Numbered from the stretch's first letter, positions 55,301 through 61,753 are shown. The stretch is 64,000 nucleotides of DNA from Streptomyces brevispora (GCF_007829885.1 NZ_VIWW01000001.1:5642001-5706000), one strand, 5' to 3'. Notes: generated by a model not told the origin, from the letters alone. A program made the numbers and translations.

Positions 55301-57658
55301 CTGCTGTCGGCGCTCCCGCCCGGTTGCGAACTGCCCGAGGGGTCAACCGTCCTGGTGGGCACCGAGACGGTGCCGCCGGACCTGTTCGACCGCTTCGGCG
55401 CCACGGCCGACCTGATCTGCGCCTACGGGCTCACCGAGGCGACGGTCAACTCGACGCTGTGGCCCGCCCGTGAGCACGGCGGCAGCCCGTCCGGCCGGGT
55501 GCCCATCGGCCGGCCCGACCCCAACACCCTGGCCTACGTACTGGACGAGAGGCTGCGGCCCGTCCCGCCCGGTGTGGCGGGCGAGCTGTACGTCGCCGGG
55601 CGCGGGCTCGCCCGCGGCTACCTGGGCAAGGCGGCCCTCACCTCGGAGCGCTTCGTCGCCGACCCCTTCGGAGCACCGGGCAGCCGGATGTACCGCACCG
55701 GCGACCGGGCCCGTTGGCGCCGGGACGGCAACCTCGACTTCCTCGGCCGGGCCGACACCCAGGTGAAGGTGCGGGGCTTCCGCATCGAACTGGGCGAGAT
55801 CGAGGCGGCCCTCGCCGGACACCCCGCGGTCGGCCAGGCAGCGGTGGTCCCCGACCGGGACGGCGACATCGTCCGGCTGGTCGCCTACGCGGTGCCCGGA
55901 CCCGGCGAACGCGAACCGGACCCGCAGGAGCTGCGCGCCCATGTGGCCGGGCTGCTCCCCGAGTACATGGTGCCGGCCCTGGTGGTGCCCCTGGACGGTC
56001 CGCTGCCGCTCACGCCCAACGGCAAACTGGACCGCGCCGCGCTGCCCGCGCCCGACTGGTCCGCGATGACGGGCGACGCCCGGCCCGCGACCCGGACCCA
56101 GACCAGGATCGCGGCACTGTTCTGCGAGATCCTGAAGCTCGACGACGTCGGGGTGCACGACAGCTTCTTCGCACTCGGCGGCCACTCCATGGCGTCGATG
56201 CGGCTGCTGGGCCGCATCCGCGCCGAGTTCGGGTTCGAACTGAGCATCAGGGACGTCTTCGACGCGCTCACCGTCGCCGGTATCGCCGGAGCGCTGGAGG
56301 GCGCCGCCACCGCCCGCCCCGCGCTGCGCCCCGGCGGGACGCGGGCCGAGCCGACGAGGGCGGCGCCCGTCCAGGACTGGCAGTGGCAGTCCTGCCGCCG
56401 CGGCCGCGGAGTCGACCACGCGCTGGCGCTGCGTTCCACCGGCGGGCTCGACGCCGGGGTCCTCGCCGCCGCGCTCGCCGATGTGGTGGCCCGTCACGAG
56501 CCGCTGCGCACCGCGTTCACCGAACGGGACGGCATCCTGTACCAGCGGCCCGCCGAGGCCCCCGCACTGACCGTGGAGCGGTGCGCCGACCTGGACGCCC
56601 GGCTGGCCGAACTCGCCGGCCTGGCGCCGGACCCGGCAGCGGAGGCACCGCTCAGGGCGCACCTGCTCACCGGCCCCGACGGCGGCCAGGCACTGCTGCT
56701 CACCATGCATTACCTCGCCGTCGACGAGTGGTCCGTGGTCCCGCTGTTCCGCGACCTCGTCACGGCCCACGCGGCACGGGCCCGGGGCCTGGCACCCGGC
56801 TGGGAGCCGCTGCCGGTCGGCTACGCCGACTACGCCCACTGGGCGCACGAGGCCCTGGGCGACCTCGCCGACCCGGACAGCCGGGGCGGGCAGCAGCTCG
56901 CCCACTGGCGCCGGACGCTCGACGGCCTGCCGGGGCGGCTGGCCCTGCCGGCCGACGACCCGCACCGGGCCGCCCCGGACACGGCCACCCGGCCCGGCGA
57001 CCACATCGGGTTCGTCCTCGACGAGGAGCTCCACGCCGCCGTCGGCCGGCTCGCCCGAACCACCGGCACCAGCATGTTCATGGTGCTCCACTCGGCCCTC
57101 GCGGCGCTGCTCACCGGGCACGGCGCGGGCACCGATCTGCCGATCGGCACGATGGTCGCGGGACGCACCGACGAGCAGCTCGCCGATCTGGTCGGCTGCT
57201 TCTTCAACACGGTGGTGCTGCGCACCGACACGGCGGGCGACCCGAGTTTCGCGGAACTGCTGACCCGGGTACGGGAGACGACACTGAGCGCCCTGGACCG
57301 GCAGGACGTCCCGTTCGACGCGGTCGTGCGGGCCACCGGACTGCCGCCCCAGGGCCCGCAGGTCATGGTGATCCACCACGAACAGGCCGACGCGGAACAG
57401 CTGGAGGGTGGCATCGGCTCCCTCGTGGCCGTGCCGACCGGCGTCACCCGGGCCGAGCTGACCCTCAGCTTCTACGAGCCGCGCGGCGACGGCCCGGTGC
57501 ACTGCGCGCTGATTCACGCGACCGACCTGCTGAGCACCGGAGGGGCCCGCGAACTGGTCGACGCATACCTGGAGTTGCTGCACCGCGTGGCAGCTCATCC
57601 GGAACGGCCACTCTCCGAGTTGTTCACCGCACCGTCCAAGAGGAGTGACAACGCATGA
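43331..57658 (+). CDS. Four-module siderophore NRPS (C-A-T-C-A-T-C-A-T-C-A-T-C), foroxymithine-like
   Basis: A 4775-residue NRPS. Domains (approximate residues): C1 10-440 (EntF-like start; HHIVLDG at 143); A1 455-955; T1 Ser1000; C2 1056-1480 (HHIVADG at 1182); A2 1497-2005; T2 Ser2055; C3 2196-2620 (HLILWDG at 2334); A3 2656-3170; T3 Ser3223; C4 3277-3720 (HHITTDE at 3407); A4 3743-4240; T4 Ser4286; C5 4347-4760 (HYLAVDE at 4460). No E or TE domain is seen. My ten-residue codes are A1 DVWIVGAVNK, A2 DVWHFSLVDK (Ser), A3 DMENLGLINK (hydroxyornithine) and A4 DVFILGAVNK. A1 and A4 are alike, so probably both take formyl-hydroxyornithine. The order matches foroxymithine. CchH of coelichelin is shorter, with three modules. 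The ATG overlaps no upstream gene; the 3' end overlaps the MbtH gene (ATGA). Confidence 0.93.
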   Translation: MFDAEPDRTDAAGTPLTGGQAGIWPAQQIEPDSSAYNIAFALDLYGDTDLGRLAAAVRQAVGEAGCLHVAFTPGDGGPRQSPAAVSVEVPVVDLRDAPDPEAAAADWMATERERPADLGRAPLFAQALLRLADDRVRWYQRYHHIVLDGMGVTLVSRRAGELYTLGAQAPARPDWSLTRLVDADRDYRTSAQHEADRAWWQRHLAGRPEPVRLVERAPSLMARRLRRTVELSPQDAERLHTAAGNADVRPSRLLVAAVAAYLHRITGEQDLVLGLPVTARQDTASAAVPGMVSNIVPLLLTVRPGTTGAALVADVRREISEAVAHGRYRAEDLARDLGLVDGVPELVGPTVNILPRGEGLGFAGPEAELRPEWLGPVSDLAFGFAETRGGHGIAVHLDADADLCDAETLRDHERRFLTVLRALTEDPDRPVGRIELTSGTERDRLLGEFAVAPRETAELSWPAAFEAQVRRSPEAVALVYEDRELTYTALNAAANRVARLLTSRGVRAADVVAVALPRSPELVVALLAVMKAGAAYLPLDADHPRDRTAYMLSDAGATTVLTVRELADDLPATDAAHLLLDEPATANALAAQDDTDPGTPVALDQAAYVIYTSGSTGRPKGVIVTHDGVGSLIATATDRIGVNFRSRVVQFASVSFDVTVWDLIMSLCVGGRIIVVPAERRVAGPDLTDYIAHHRATHMILPPSLVSALPQECELPQGAVLVVGTEAVPGELIARWSGRLQVVVAYGLTEASVNSTLWLARSGRPGPTPIGRPDPNTRTYVLDAALRPVPVGVEGELYVAGRGLARGYLGRPALTSERFVADPYGEPGTRMYRTGDRVRWGADGNLEFLGRADGQIKIRGHRIEPGEIESAFMAGPGIAQAAVLVRDDHRGVKRLVAYLVGDGDAAATEAAVTAARAQAADALPDHMVPTAVVVLDGPLPLTPNGKLDSRALPEPRWTAIGGTDAPTGPAETVLAGLFAELLRLPDVGVRSSFFELGGDSIAAIQLVNRARDAGLVISPREVFRLRTVAALARAAATRQAPAPTATAVDGLDEDALPVSPLQEGFFFHAEYDAGAADLYLVQELLGLDGFVDPDRLRRALQQLLDRHPLLRASFRQLPGGEVVQRLATHVTLPWRETDTADTTLDDVLRADRAARFDLTRPPLLRATLVRDGHRHRLLLTLHHIVADGWSVAVLLRELTAAYRGDELPAAASPHPYLAWLAARDRDTAREAWRQALSGLEGPTRLSAPSTTADDALAPARPQQVDTRLPAELTAALTAYTRTHGLTLSTVVHGVWALLLGALTGSSDVVFGTTVSGRTTEVAGLDSVVGLFVNTVPARVVLRPEESLTELLRRVQDEHTALLDHQHLGLADIQRIAGGGELFDTLVVFENHPAAELSAAHGPEALRITGTEVTDAVHYPLALVVEPGSAGLLLRFKHDAARFDQVTVAVLANRFTALLRTLVSEPGRTVARTGLLSEREHAHLDGLNATARPVPEVTLASLFAAQAARTPDATAVVFDDTTLSYAELDRRAEALARRLRSRGAGPESYVAVAVPRSAELMVALLGVLKSGAGYLPVDLDYPAERVAFVLGDSGARTVVTTVDAAGRLPDVPDLDRLLVGPDESGPDGPETDVRDGAVPDVPVRPAGPDHPAYLIYTSGSTGRPKGVAVTHRAVVNRLAWMQGEYGLGADDRVLQKTPAAFDVSVWEFFWPLVEGATVVLARPGGHRDPGYLAGLIRERRITTLHFVPSMLAAFTQALETVTDHPDWAASLRRVFCSGEALTGAQARDWSQLTSRAGRSPVPLHNLYGPTEAAVDVTFFAHSHVHDGDAGPAVAIGRPVWNTRLHVLDPFLRQVPDGVPGELYLAGVQLARGYHDRPGTTAERFVADPFGGPGERMYRTGDLVRRRTDGAVEYLGRTDRQVKIRGNRVELGEIEAALAALPGVARAAVIVRDGALAGYVVPAPGTVPDPEALRAVLADVLPAPMVPGAVLVLDGLPLTPSGKLDQNALPSAGPAPRTGGRAPRDERESALCEIFAEVLGVPGTGADDDFFVLGGDSLSSITVATRARARGLTIGPRDVFECRTPAALAVCAAAQTAPSAPSAASTPSVSEPAADAADAVTVPADEAGRAAAALRAVLALQEQSGADTDPALRALLDQLTSAAGTPPEPEQPAPLGGLVLSQAETDRVAAAAAGLPVADIWPLSPLQEGMYFHATYDSGEALDVYLSQETLDFDRCVDPDRLRAACRALLARNTGLRAGFTADGLPRPVQFIVDGAQIPLVEEDLSGLSAAQQHSRTRELLAVDRRRRFDLSSPPLCRLLLIRLGDGRDRLVITHHLILWDGWSAWLFLEELFTLYERAGDDTGLPVPGSYRDYLGWLDEQDTGAALAAWRRSLSGLDEPTLLAPSGRDTGPVIPADFDTVLTPQASELLRATARRHGLTLNTVLNAAWGLVLSAMTGRTDVVFGTAVAGRPADVPDAAGIIGMFLNTIPARVAFTPDEPLLGLMRRMQSERAAVMPYEFVGLGALQQETGHRRLFDTLFVLRSADGEERAAALRRRHGITGMSNVDGTHFPLTLIVTPGNRLRITLAARPDLFDAEAATTVLDRFTAVLARLAETLADADAAGLGARTAGIDLLLPAERAATAAAQRTGREPVPDETVADLLAAQVARTPEAVALVFGEQALTYAELDARINRMARLLLARGAGPEKVVALALPRSIEMVAALFAVLRTGAAYLPLDLDHPADRLRLMARDTGPLCLVSTTAVAPSLRDEEGPVAPELLLDDAAVAAELAALPGDEITDAERPAFAHGLPGRLDHPAYIIYTSGSTGRPKGVVTPYRGLTNMQFNHQKEIFDPAIASAGGRRLRIAHTVSFAFDMSWEELLGLVEGHEVHVCDEELRRDAEALVAYCDSHRVDVVNVTPTYAQLLIEEGLLDRDEAAGKHRPALVLLGGEAVPDTVWTRLRRTEGTYGYNLYGPTEYTINTLGGSTADSATSTVGMPIRGTRAHVLDPMLRPVPPGSPGELYIAGTGLARGYHDRPALTAERFVADPFGEPGERMYRTGDLVRQRPDGLIDFLGRTDDQVKIRGYRIELGEISTALSAHPEVAHAAVVVSERAGTRRLVGYVVPEEAAGPDDALVRRLRDHLKAGLPDYMVPTAFVTVDTLPLTVNGKLDVKALPAPDLAGTGTGRSPRTAREETLRALFAEVLGLPAGSVGIDSDFFDLGGHSLLATRLVSRARTALDAELAIRDLFEAPTVAELVARATRADGPARPVPTAGERPARLPLSHAQQRLWVIQQIECTSAAYNFSLAVRLRGPLDVAAWRAALADVTAHHEALRTVFFTAPDGQVFQRVLPAEQAHPLVECVRATEDEVAGIIDTVVNRPFDLASELLLRATVVELAPEDHVVVLLLHHITTDEWSDRPFLRDLATAYAARLDGAAPDWEPLPVQYADYALWQDRLLGDPADEGSLAALQLDHWRTVLAGAPEELELPTDRPRPARPAFSGAEIDIAFDAPVHEALKRLARESGVSMFMVVHAAVAALLHRMGAGTDIPLGSPIAGRGDEALDELVGFFVNTLVLRTDVSGDPSFTELLSRVRDTDLAAFSHADIPFESVVEAINPTRSLSRNPLFQVMVGYHARTGEELELRGLQVEFVPFRIRSAKFDLVFSFTEHTAPDGGPGSLGCRLEFADELFDRETVERLGERLRTLVAALVADPGQPLSRAEILSAPERQSVLEGFNSTARAVDEESLPALFARRLAERPDAVAVVDRSRSVTYAQLDDRAGLIARLLAAHGVGAESVVGVAVPRSVDMVATVLAVLKLGAAFLPLDMVHPADRLSYMIKDSGAALVVGTEPVAGKIPGAAGVPVLLLDAPGTAAALDEPPRTDLPGGPVGLDQAAYVIYTSGSTGRPKGVVVPHEGIASLVATAVDRMGLERDSRVLQFASTGFDVFVFELSMALCHGGRLVLITDEAGVAGPELTNFLADQRITHMILPPSLLSALPPGCELPEGSTVLVGTETVPPDLFDRFGATADLICAYGLTEATVNSTLWPAREHGGSPSGRVPIGRPDPNTLAYVLDERLRPVPPGVAGELYVAGRGLARGYLGKAALTSERFVADPFGAPGSRMYRTGDRARWRRDGNLDFLGRADTQVKVRGFRIELGEIEAALAGHPAVGQAAVVPDRDGDIVRLVAYAVPGPGEREPDPQELRAHVAGLLPEYMVPALVVPLDGPLPLTPNGKLDRAALPAPDWSAMTGDARPATRTQTRIAALFCEILKLDDVGVHDSFFALGGHSMASMRLLGRIRAEFGFELSIRDVFDALTVAGIAGALEGAATARPALRPGGTRAEPTRAAPVQDWQWQSCRRGRGVDHALALRSTGGLDAGVLAAALADVVARHEPLRTAFTERDGILYQRPAEAPALTVERCADLDARLAELAGLAPDPAAEAPLRAHLLTGPDGGQALLLTMHYLAVDEWSVVPLFRDLVTAHAARARGLAPGWEPLPVGYADYAHWAHEALGDLADPDSRGGQQLAHWRRTLDGLPGRLALPADDPHRAAPDTATRPGDHIGFVLDEELHAAVGRLARTTGTSMFMVLHSALAALLTGHGAGTDLPIGTMVAGRTDEQLADLVGCFFNTVVLRTDTAGDPSFAELLTRVRETTLSALDRQDVPFDAVVRATGLPPQGPQVMVIHHEQADAEQLEGGIGSLVAVPTGVTRAELTLSFYEPRGDGPVHCALIHATDLLSTGGARELVDAYLELLHRVAAHPERPLSELFTAPSKRSDNA

Positions 57659-57864
57659 CGACCAACCCGTTCGAGGACCCCCAGGGCACCTTCCTGGTCC
57701 TGGTCAACGACGAGAACCAGCACTCGCTGTGGCCCGACTTCGCCGAGGTGCCGGCCGGCTGGCGGACCATCTTCGGCGCGGACACCCGGGAGGCGTGCCT
57801 CGCCCATGTGGAGGCCCACTGGACGGACCTGCGACCGGCGAGCCTCGCCGCCCTCCAGGAGTGA
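57655..57864 (+). CDS. MbtH-like NRPS chaperone
   Basis: A 69-residue MbtH-family protein that binds and activates adenylation domains. The invariant features are present: NPFEDPQGTFLVLVNDENQH, SLWPDFAEVPAGW (with the Ser-Leu-Trp-Pro and second Trp) and the C-terminal VEAHWTDLRPASL. The ATG at 57655 overlaps the NRPS stop, so the two are translated together. Gene order NRPS-mbtH is common in hydroxamate siderophore clusters. Confidence 0.96.
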   Translation: MTTNPFEDPQGTFLVLVNDENQHSLWPDFAEVPAGWRTIFGADTREACLAHVEAHWTDLRPASLAALQE

Positions 57865-57865
57865 C

Positions 57866-57930
57866 ACCCGTACACACACAGCCGCCCCCGGTGAGACCTT
57901 CTCACCGGGGGCGGCTGTGTCTGTACGGGT
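57866..57930. terminator. Bidirectional terminator between mbtH and the ABC genes
   Basis: A 21-bp perfect stem (57876-57896 with 57900-57920, loop cct) is extended by acccgtac/gtacgggt flanks. It separates the convergent NRPS-mbtH unit (+) from the ABC transporter operon (-). Confidence 0.93.
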
Positions 57931-57940
57931 CAGTGCGTGT

Positions 57941-59794
57941 TCACTGCGCGTCCACCGGCTCCCGGCGGCTGTCGGACCACGCCTCCCACAGCGCTGCGTA
58001 CCGGCCGCCCGCCGCGACGAGTTCGTCATGGCTGCCGGTCTCCACGACCCTGCCCTCGTCGAGGACGACGACGCGGTCGGCGGTCGCCGCCTGGGGGAGC
58101 CGGTGCGCGACCATCAGCCCCGTACGCCCCTCCAGCGCCCGCAGAGCCGCCTCCTCCAGGACCCGCGCGCCCGCACTGCCCGCGTCGGCGGTGGCCTCGT
58201 CGAGGATCGCGATCGGCGGGTCCGCGAGGACCAGCCGGGCCAGCGCCAGATGCTGCGCCTGGGTCACCGTCAGCCGGTGGCCGCCCTCGCCCACGACCGT
58301 GTCCAGACCGTCCGCCAGCGCCTGGGCCCACTCCAGGGCGCCGACCCGGGACAGGGCCGCGCGCACCTCCTCGTCGGTGGCCTCAGGGCGGGCGAGGCGC
58401 AGGTCCTCGGCCAGCGGGCCCGCGAACACGTGCACCTCCTGGCTGATCAGCGTCACCGCACGCCGCACCCCCGCCGCGCCCAGTTCGGCCACATCGACCC
58501 CGCCGAGCGAGATGGTCCCGCCGTGCGGCTCGTGGACGCCCGCGATGACCTTGGCCAGCGTGGTCTTGCCGGCGCCACTGGCGCCCACCAGCGCCACCCG
58601 CTCCCCGTCGCGCACCTCCAGATCGACCTTCCGCAGCACCGGATCCCCCGCGCCGTAGGCGTAGCTGAGCGCGCTCACCTTCACCGAACCGTCCGCGGGG
58701 GCGCGGTCGCCCGGGGCGCTCTGTTCGGCCGGCAGTTTGGACAGGCCGACGAGCCGGGCGAAGCCGGCGCCCGCCGACTGCGCGTCGTCGATGAGGAACA
58801 GCGTGGCGTTGACCGGGTTGAAGAGGCTGTGGAAGTACAGCGCGGCGGCGGTGGCCGTACCGATGCTCACCGACCCGTTGTCCACCAGCAGGAAACCCGT
58901 GCCGAGCATGGTGGCCAGCCCGATGTACTCGGCCAGGTTCAGCCGCGAGAAGAAGCCGGTGACGATGTGGATGCCGCCCAGCGCGAGGTCCCGCGCCGAC
59001 GCGGAGCGCTGCTCCAGCAGGGCGGTGTGCGCACGGTTCAGCCGGAAGGCACGTACCGTACGCACCCCGCCGACACTGTCGAGCAGCTGGTGCTGGAGCG
59101 CACCGGTCGCGATGCGGTGCTCGGCGTACACCGGGGCGGCCCGGCTCAGGTACCAGCGCACGGACAGCACCTGCACCGGCACCGCGAGCAGCGCCGCCAT
59201 CAGGAACCGCCAGTCCAGCACGGCGAGTCCGACGAAGGTCAGCACGATGGTGAGCGCGGAGCGGGTGAACTCGGGCAGCGCCTGGCGCACCGACTTCGCG
59301 ATCAGGGAGACATCGCTGGTGACCCGGGAGACCAGATCTCCCGAACCGGCCGCCTCGACGCGCTCCAGCGGCAGCCGCAGCGCCCGTTCGATGAACTGCT
59401 CGCGCACGGCGGCGAGTACGGTCTCGCCGAGCCGGGCCACGAGCGTACTGCCGGCCGCGGTGGCCGCGCCGCGCACCAGCGCCACCACGATGAGCAGCAC
59501 CAGTGGTACCACCAGCGCCCGCGTCCCCCGCCGCTCCACCACCAGGTCGACGATGTGGCCGAGCAGGGGAGCGGTCAGCAGACCGATTCCGGTCCCGGCG
59601 ACCAGGACGGTGACGGCGGCCGCGGTCAGCCGCCGGTGGCCGCGCAGCATGGTGCGCAGCGCCGCCAGGCTCTCCGCACCGCTCGCCGTCGGCAGCAGCG
59701 CGCGGTCCGCACCGGGTGTGCTCATGGCCGCATTCCCCTCTTCCTCTGCGCGCGGGTCCGTCTCTTCCGTGCGGTCTTCGTACGTGGATGTCAT
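57941..59794 (-). CDS. ABC exporter-fold subunit, catalytic half (downstream gene)
   Basis: A 617-residue fused membrane/ATPase protein (six-helix membrane domain after a ~40-residue soluble start, ATPase from ~370). Walker A GASGAGKTT (about 405), Walker B IAILDEATAD with catalytic Glu, and the switch His in MVAHRLPQA are intact. The signature motif is ruined: LTVTQAQHLALARL replaces LSGGQRQR. Its neighbour has the opposite pattern, so the two must work as a heterodimer. The start ATG overlaps the stop of the upstream partner by 4 bp. Location in an iron-regulated siderophore cluster suggests siderophore export, or import in the YbtPQ/IrtAB manner. Confidence 0.9.
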   Translation of the reverse strand: MTSTYEDRTEETDPRAEEEGNAAMSTPGADRALLPTASGAESLAALRTMLRGHRRLTAAAVTVLVAGTGIGLLTAPLLGHIVDLVVERRGTRALVVPLVLLIVVALVRGAATAAGSTLVARLGETVLAAVREQFIERALRLPLERVEAAGSGDLVSRVTSDVSLIAKSVRQALPEFTRSALTIVLTFVGLAVLDWRFLMAALLAVPVQVLSVRWYLSRAAPVYAEHRIATGALQHQLLDSVGGVRTVRAFRLNRAHTALLEQRSASARDLALGGIHIVTGFFSRLNLAEYIGLATMLGTGFLLVDNGSVSIGTATAAALYFHSLFNPVNATLFLIDDAQSAGAGFARLVGLSKLPAEQSAPGDRAPADGSVKVSALSYAYGAGDPVLRKVDLEVRDGERVALVGASGAGKTTLAKVIAGVHEPHGGTISLGGVDVAELGAAGVRRAVTLISQEVHVFAGPLAEDLRLARPEATDEEVRAALSRVGALEWAQALADGLDTVVGEGGHRLTVTQAQHLALARLVLADPPIAILDEATADAGSAGARVLEEAALRALEGRTGLMVAHRLPQAATADRVVVLDEGRVVETGSHDELVAAGGRYAALWEAWSDSRREPVDAQ

Positions 59795-61488
59795 GCGAGC
59801 ACCGCCGCCCGGTACCGCTCGTCACCGGCGACGAGTTCGCTGTGGTGGCCGTCCGCGGTCACGGTGCCCCCGTCGAGGACCACCACCCGGTCGGTGACCG
59901 CGAGGAGGGCGGGGCTGGTCGTGATCAGCACGGTGGTGCGCCCGTGGCGGACCTCCCGCAGCCTGGCGGCGATACGGGACTCGGTGACGGTGTCCACGGC
60001 GGTGGTCGGGTCGTGCAGCACCAGTACGGAGCTGTCGGCGGCGAGCGCCCGGGCGAGCGCGACGCGCTGGCGTTGCCCGCCGGAGAGGGACCGGCCGCGT
60101 TCGGCGAGCACGGTGTCGCCGCCTCCGGGCAGCAGCCGGGCGACCTCGTCCGCTGCCGACGCGGCCAGGGCCCGGTCGACCGGGGCCCCGTCGGCGCGGG
60201 CACCTGCCCGTACGTTGTCCAGCAGGCTGGTCTCGAACAGGTCGGCGTCGTGGTGGGCGACCAGGACGGCGCGGCGCAGCCCGTCGGGGGCGAGTTCGGT
60301 CAGCGGTACGCCGTCGAGCTCGATCAGCCCGTCGGCCGGGTCCCGCTCCCTGGCCAGGCAGAGCAGCAGATCGGCCGCGGCGGCCGGATCCGCGGTGACC
60401 ACCGCGATCAGTTCGCCCGGCCGGATGTCGAGATCGACCCCGCGGAGCGAGCCGAGCCGGACTCCGCTCAGGCGCAGATGCCCGGCGGATGCGTCGGACA
60501 CCGCCGACTCCCCGCCCTCGACGGCCACGGGTGACTCCAGCACCTCGGCGATCCGGCGTGCGGAGGCACGGCCCTGGGCGAACTCGGCGTTGACATAGGT
60601 GAGCAGCTGGAACGGACCGAGGAGGAACTGCGCCAGGCCCACCGCCGCGACCAGGTCGCCGATGCTGATGCTGCCGCGCATGGCGAGACAGGCGCCCACG
60701 ATGCCGATGACCGCGATGAAGACGCCCGTCAGGGAGAGAACGGCGCCCTCGTGACCGGCCCGGCTGCGGGCCGCCCGCAGTGCCGCGGCGAGCGAGTCCT
60801 GGCTGGTGGTGCGGTAGCGGGCCACGGCGGCCGACTCGGCGCCCATGCCCTTGAGCACACGCAGTCCGGCGACCAGGTCGGCGGCGACACCCGAGGCGTG
60901 CGCGGCCCGTTCCTGCTCGGTCTCGCTGCGTCGTTCGAGCGGCCGGCTGATGCGGTGGCCGAGCCACAGCAGCGGCGGGATGCCCAGCAGGACGAGCAGT
61001 CCGAGCGGGACGGAGATCCTCAGCAGCGCCACCGAGCTGATCACCAGTGCGGAGGTCGCCGCGACCCCGTACGCCAGGACGGTCGCCACCGAACCCACCC
61101 GGCGGGCGTCATTGGTGGCGATGCTGGTGAGCGCGCCGGGCAGCCGGTTGGCGTCGGCGCCGCCGCGCGGATCGAGCACCCGGGCGCCGAGCTCCATCCG
61201 GAGCCGGTGCGCGGCGTGTTCCCCCGCACCCTCGGCGAGCCGGGCGCTCGTGCGGTAGCAGTTCGACAGCACCAGGAACAGCCCCGCGAGCACCAGGAGC
61301 CAACGCAGCAGCGCCTGGGAGGAGCCGGTGGCCACCGCCGTGTCGATGGCCGCGCCGATGACGACGGGCACCAGGGCCTCACAGCCCTGGTGCACCGTGC
61401 CGAGCAGGGACGCGGTGACGACTCGCCGCCGCTGCCCTCTGATCGCCCTGCGGAGGACGTGCCCCCCGGTCGGTCCTCCAACTGGCAT
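59791..61488 (-). CDS. ABC exporter-fold subunit, degenerate half (upstream gene)
   Basis: A 565-residue fused membrane/ATPase protein, first gene of the operon. Its ATP-binding residues are lost: where Walker A should be it reads VVTADPAAAADLLL with no Gly-Lys-Ser/Thr. Walker B is VLVLHDPTTAVD with no Glu, and the switch His is replaced (VLITTSPALLAV). The signature LSGGQRQRVALARAL is perfect. It therefore supplies the signature half of the single working ATP site formed with the 617-residue partner. An iron box lies 29 bp before its ATG. Confidence 0.9.
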   Translation of the reverse strand: MPVGGPTGGHVLRRAIRGQRRRVVTASLLGTVHQGCEALVPVVIGAAIDTAVATGSSQALLRWLLVLAGLFLVLSNCYRTSARLAEGAGEHAAHRLRMELGARVLDPRGGADANRLPGALTSIATNDARRVGSVATVLAYGVAATSALVISSVALLRISVPLGLLVLLGIPPLLWLGHRISRPLERRSETEQERAAHASGVAADLVAGLRVLKGMGAESAAVARYRTTSQDSLAAALRAARSRAGHEGAVLSLTGVFIAVIGIVGACLAMRGSISIGDLVAAVGLAQFLLGPFQLLTYVNAEFAQGRASARRIAEVLESPVAVEGGESAVSDASAGHLRLSGVRLGSLRGVDLDIRPGELIAVVTADPAAAADLLLCLARERDPADGLIELDGVPLTELAPDGLRRAVLVAHHDADLFETSLLDNVRAGARADGAPVDRALAASAADEVARLLPGGGDTVLAERGRSLSGGQRQRVALARALAADSSVLVLHDPTTAVDTVTESRIAARLREVRHGRTTVLITTSPALLAVTDRVVVLDGGTVTADGHHSELVAGDERYRAAVLA

Positions 61489-61516
61489 GCGGGCCTCCGC
61501 GAAGAGTCTGAGAAAG

Positions 61517-61535
61517 TTAGGTAAGGCTACTCTAA
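61517..61535. promoter_or_regulatory. Iron box upstream of the ABC exporter operon
   Basis: ttaggtaaggctactctaa matches the iron-box consensus with a near-perfect left half and lies 29 bp before the minus-strand start at 61488. Confidence 0.85.
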
Positions 61536-61654
61536 TTGGATGGTCTTGATAATCGGGTCGCCGCGGCGGGGTGCCCGCCGCCAGGCGACGCCTCCGATCG
61601 CGGTGGTGTGCGCCATTTCGTGGGCGGGGGAGGCTCGTTGACCGAGCGGAACTG

Positions 61655-61673
61655 TTCGGTTAGCCTCACCTAA
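61655..61673. promoter_or_regulatory. Iron box upstream of the FecCD permease operon
   Basis: ttcggttagcctcacctaa matches the consensus at nearly all positions, 81 bp before the TTG at 61754. The pair 61517/61655 gives the two divergent transport operons separate iron control. Confidence 0.88.
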
Positions 61674-61753
61674 GTTGGACTCCGGGTTCTGCGTCACGTT
61701 CCGGCGCCATATCGCTCGCGGTGCACCCGGACCGCTGTCAGGGGGAGTTGTCG

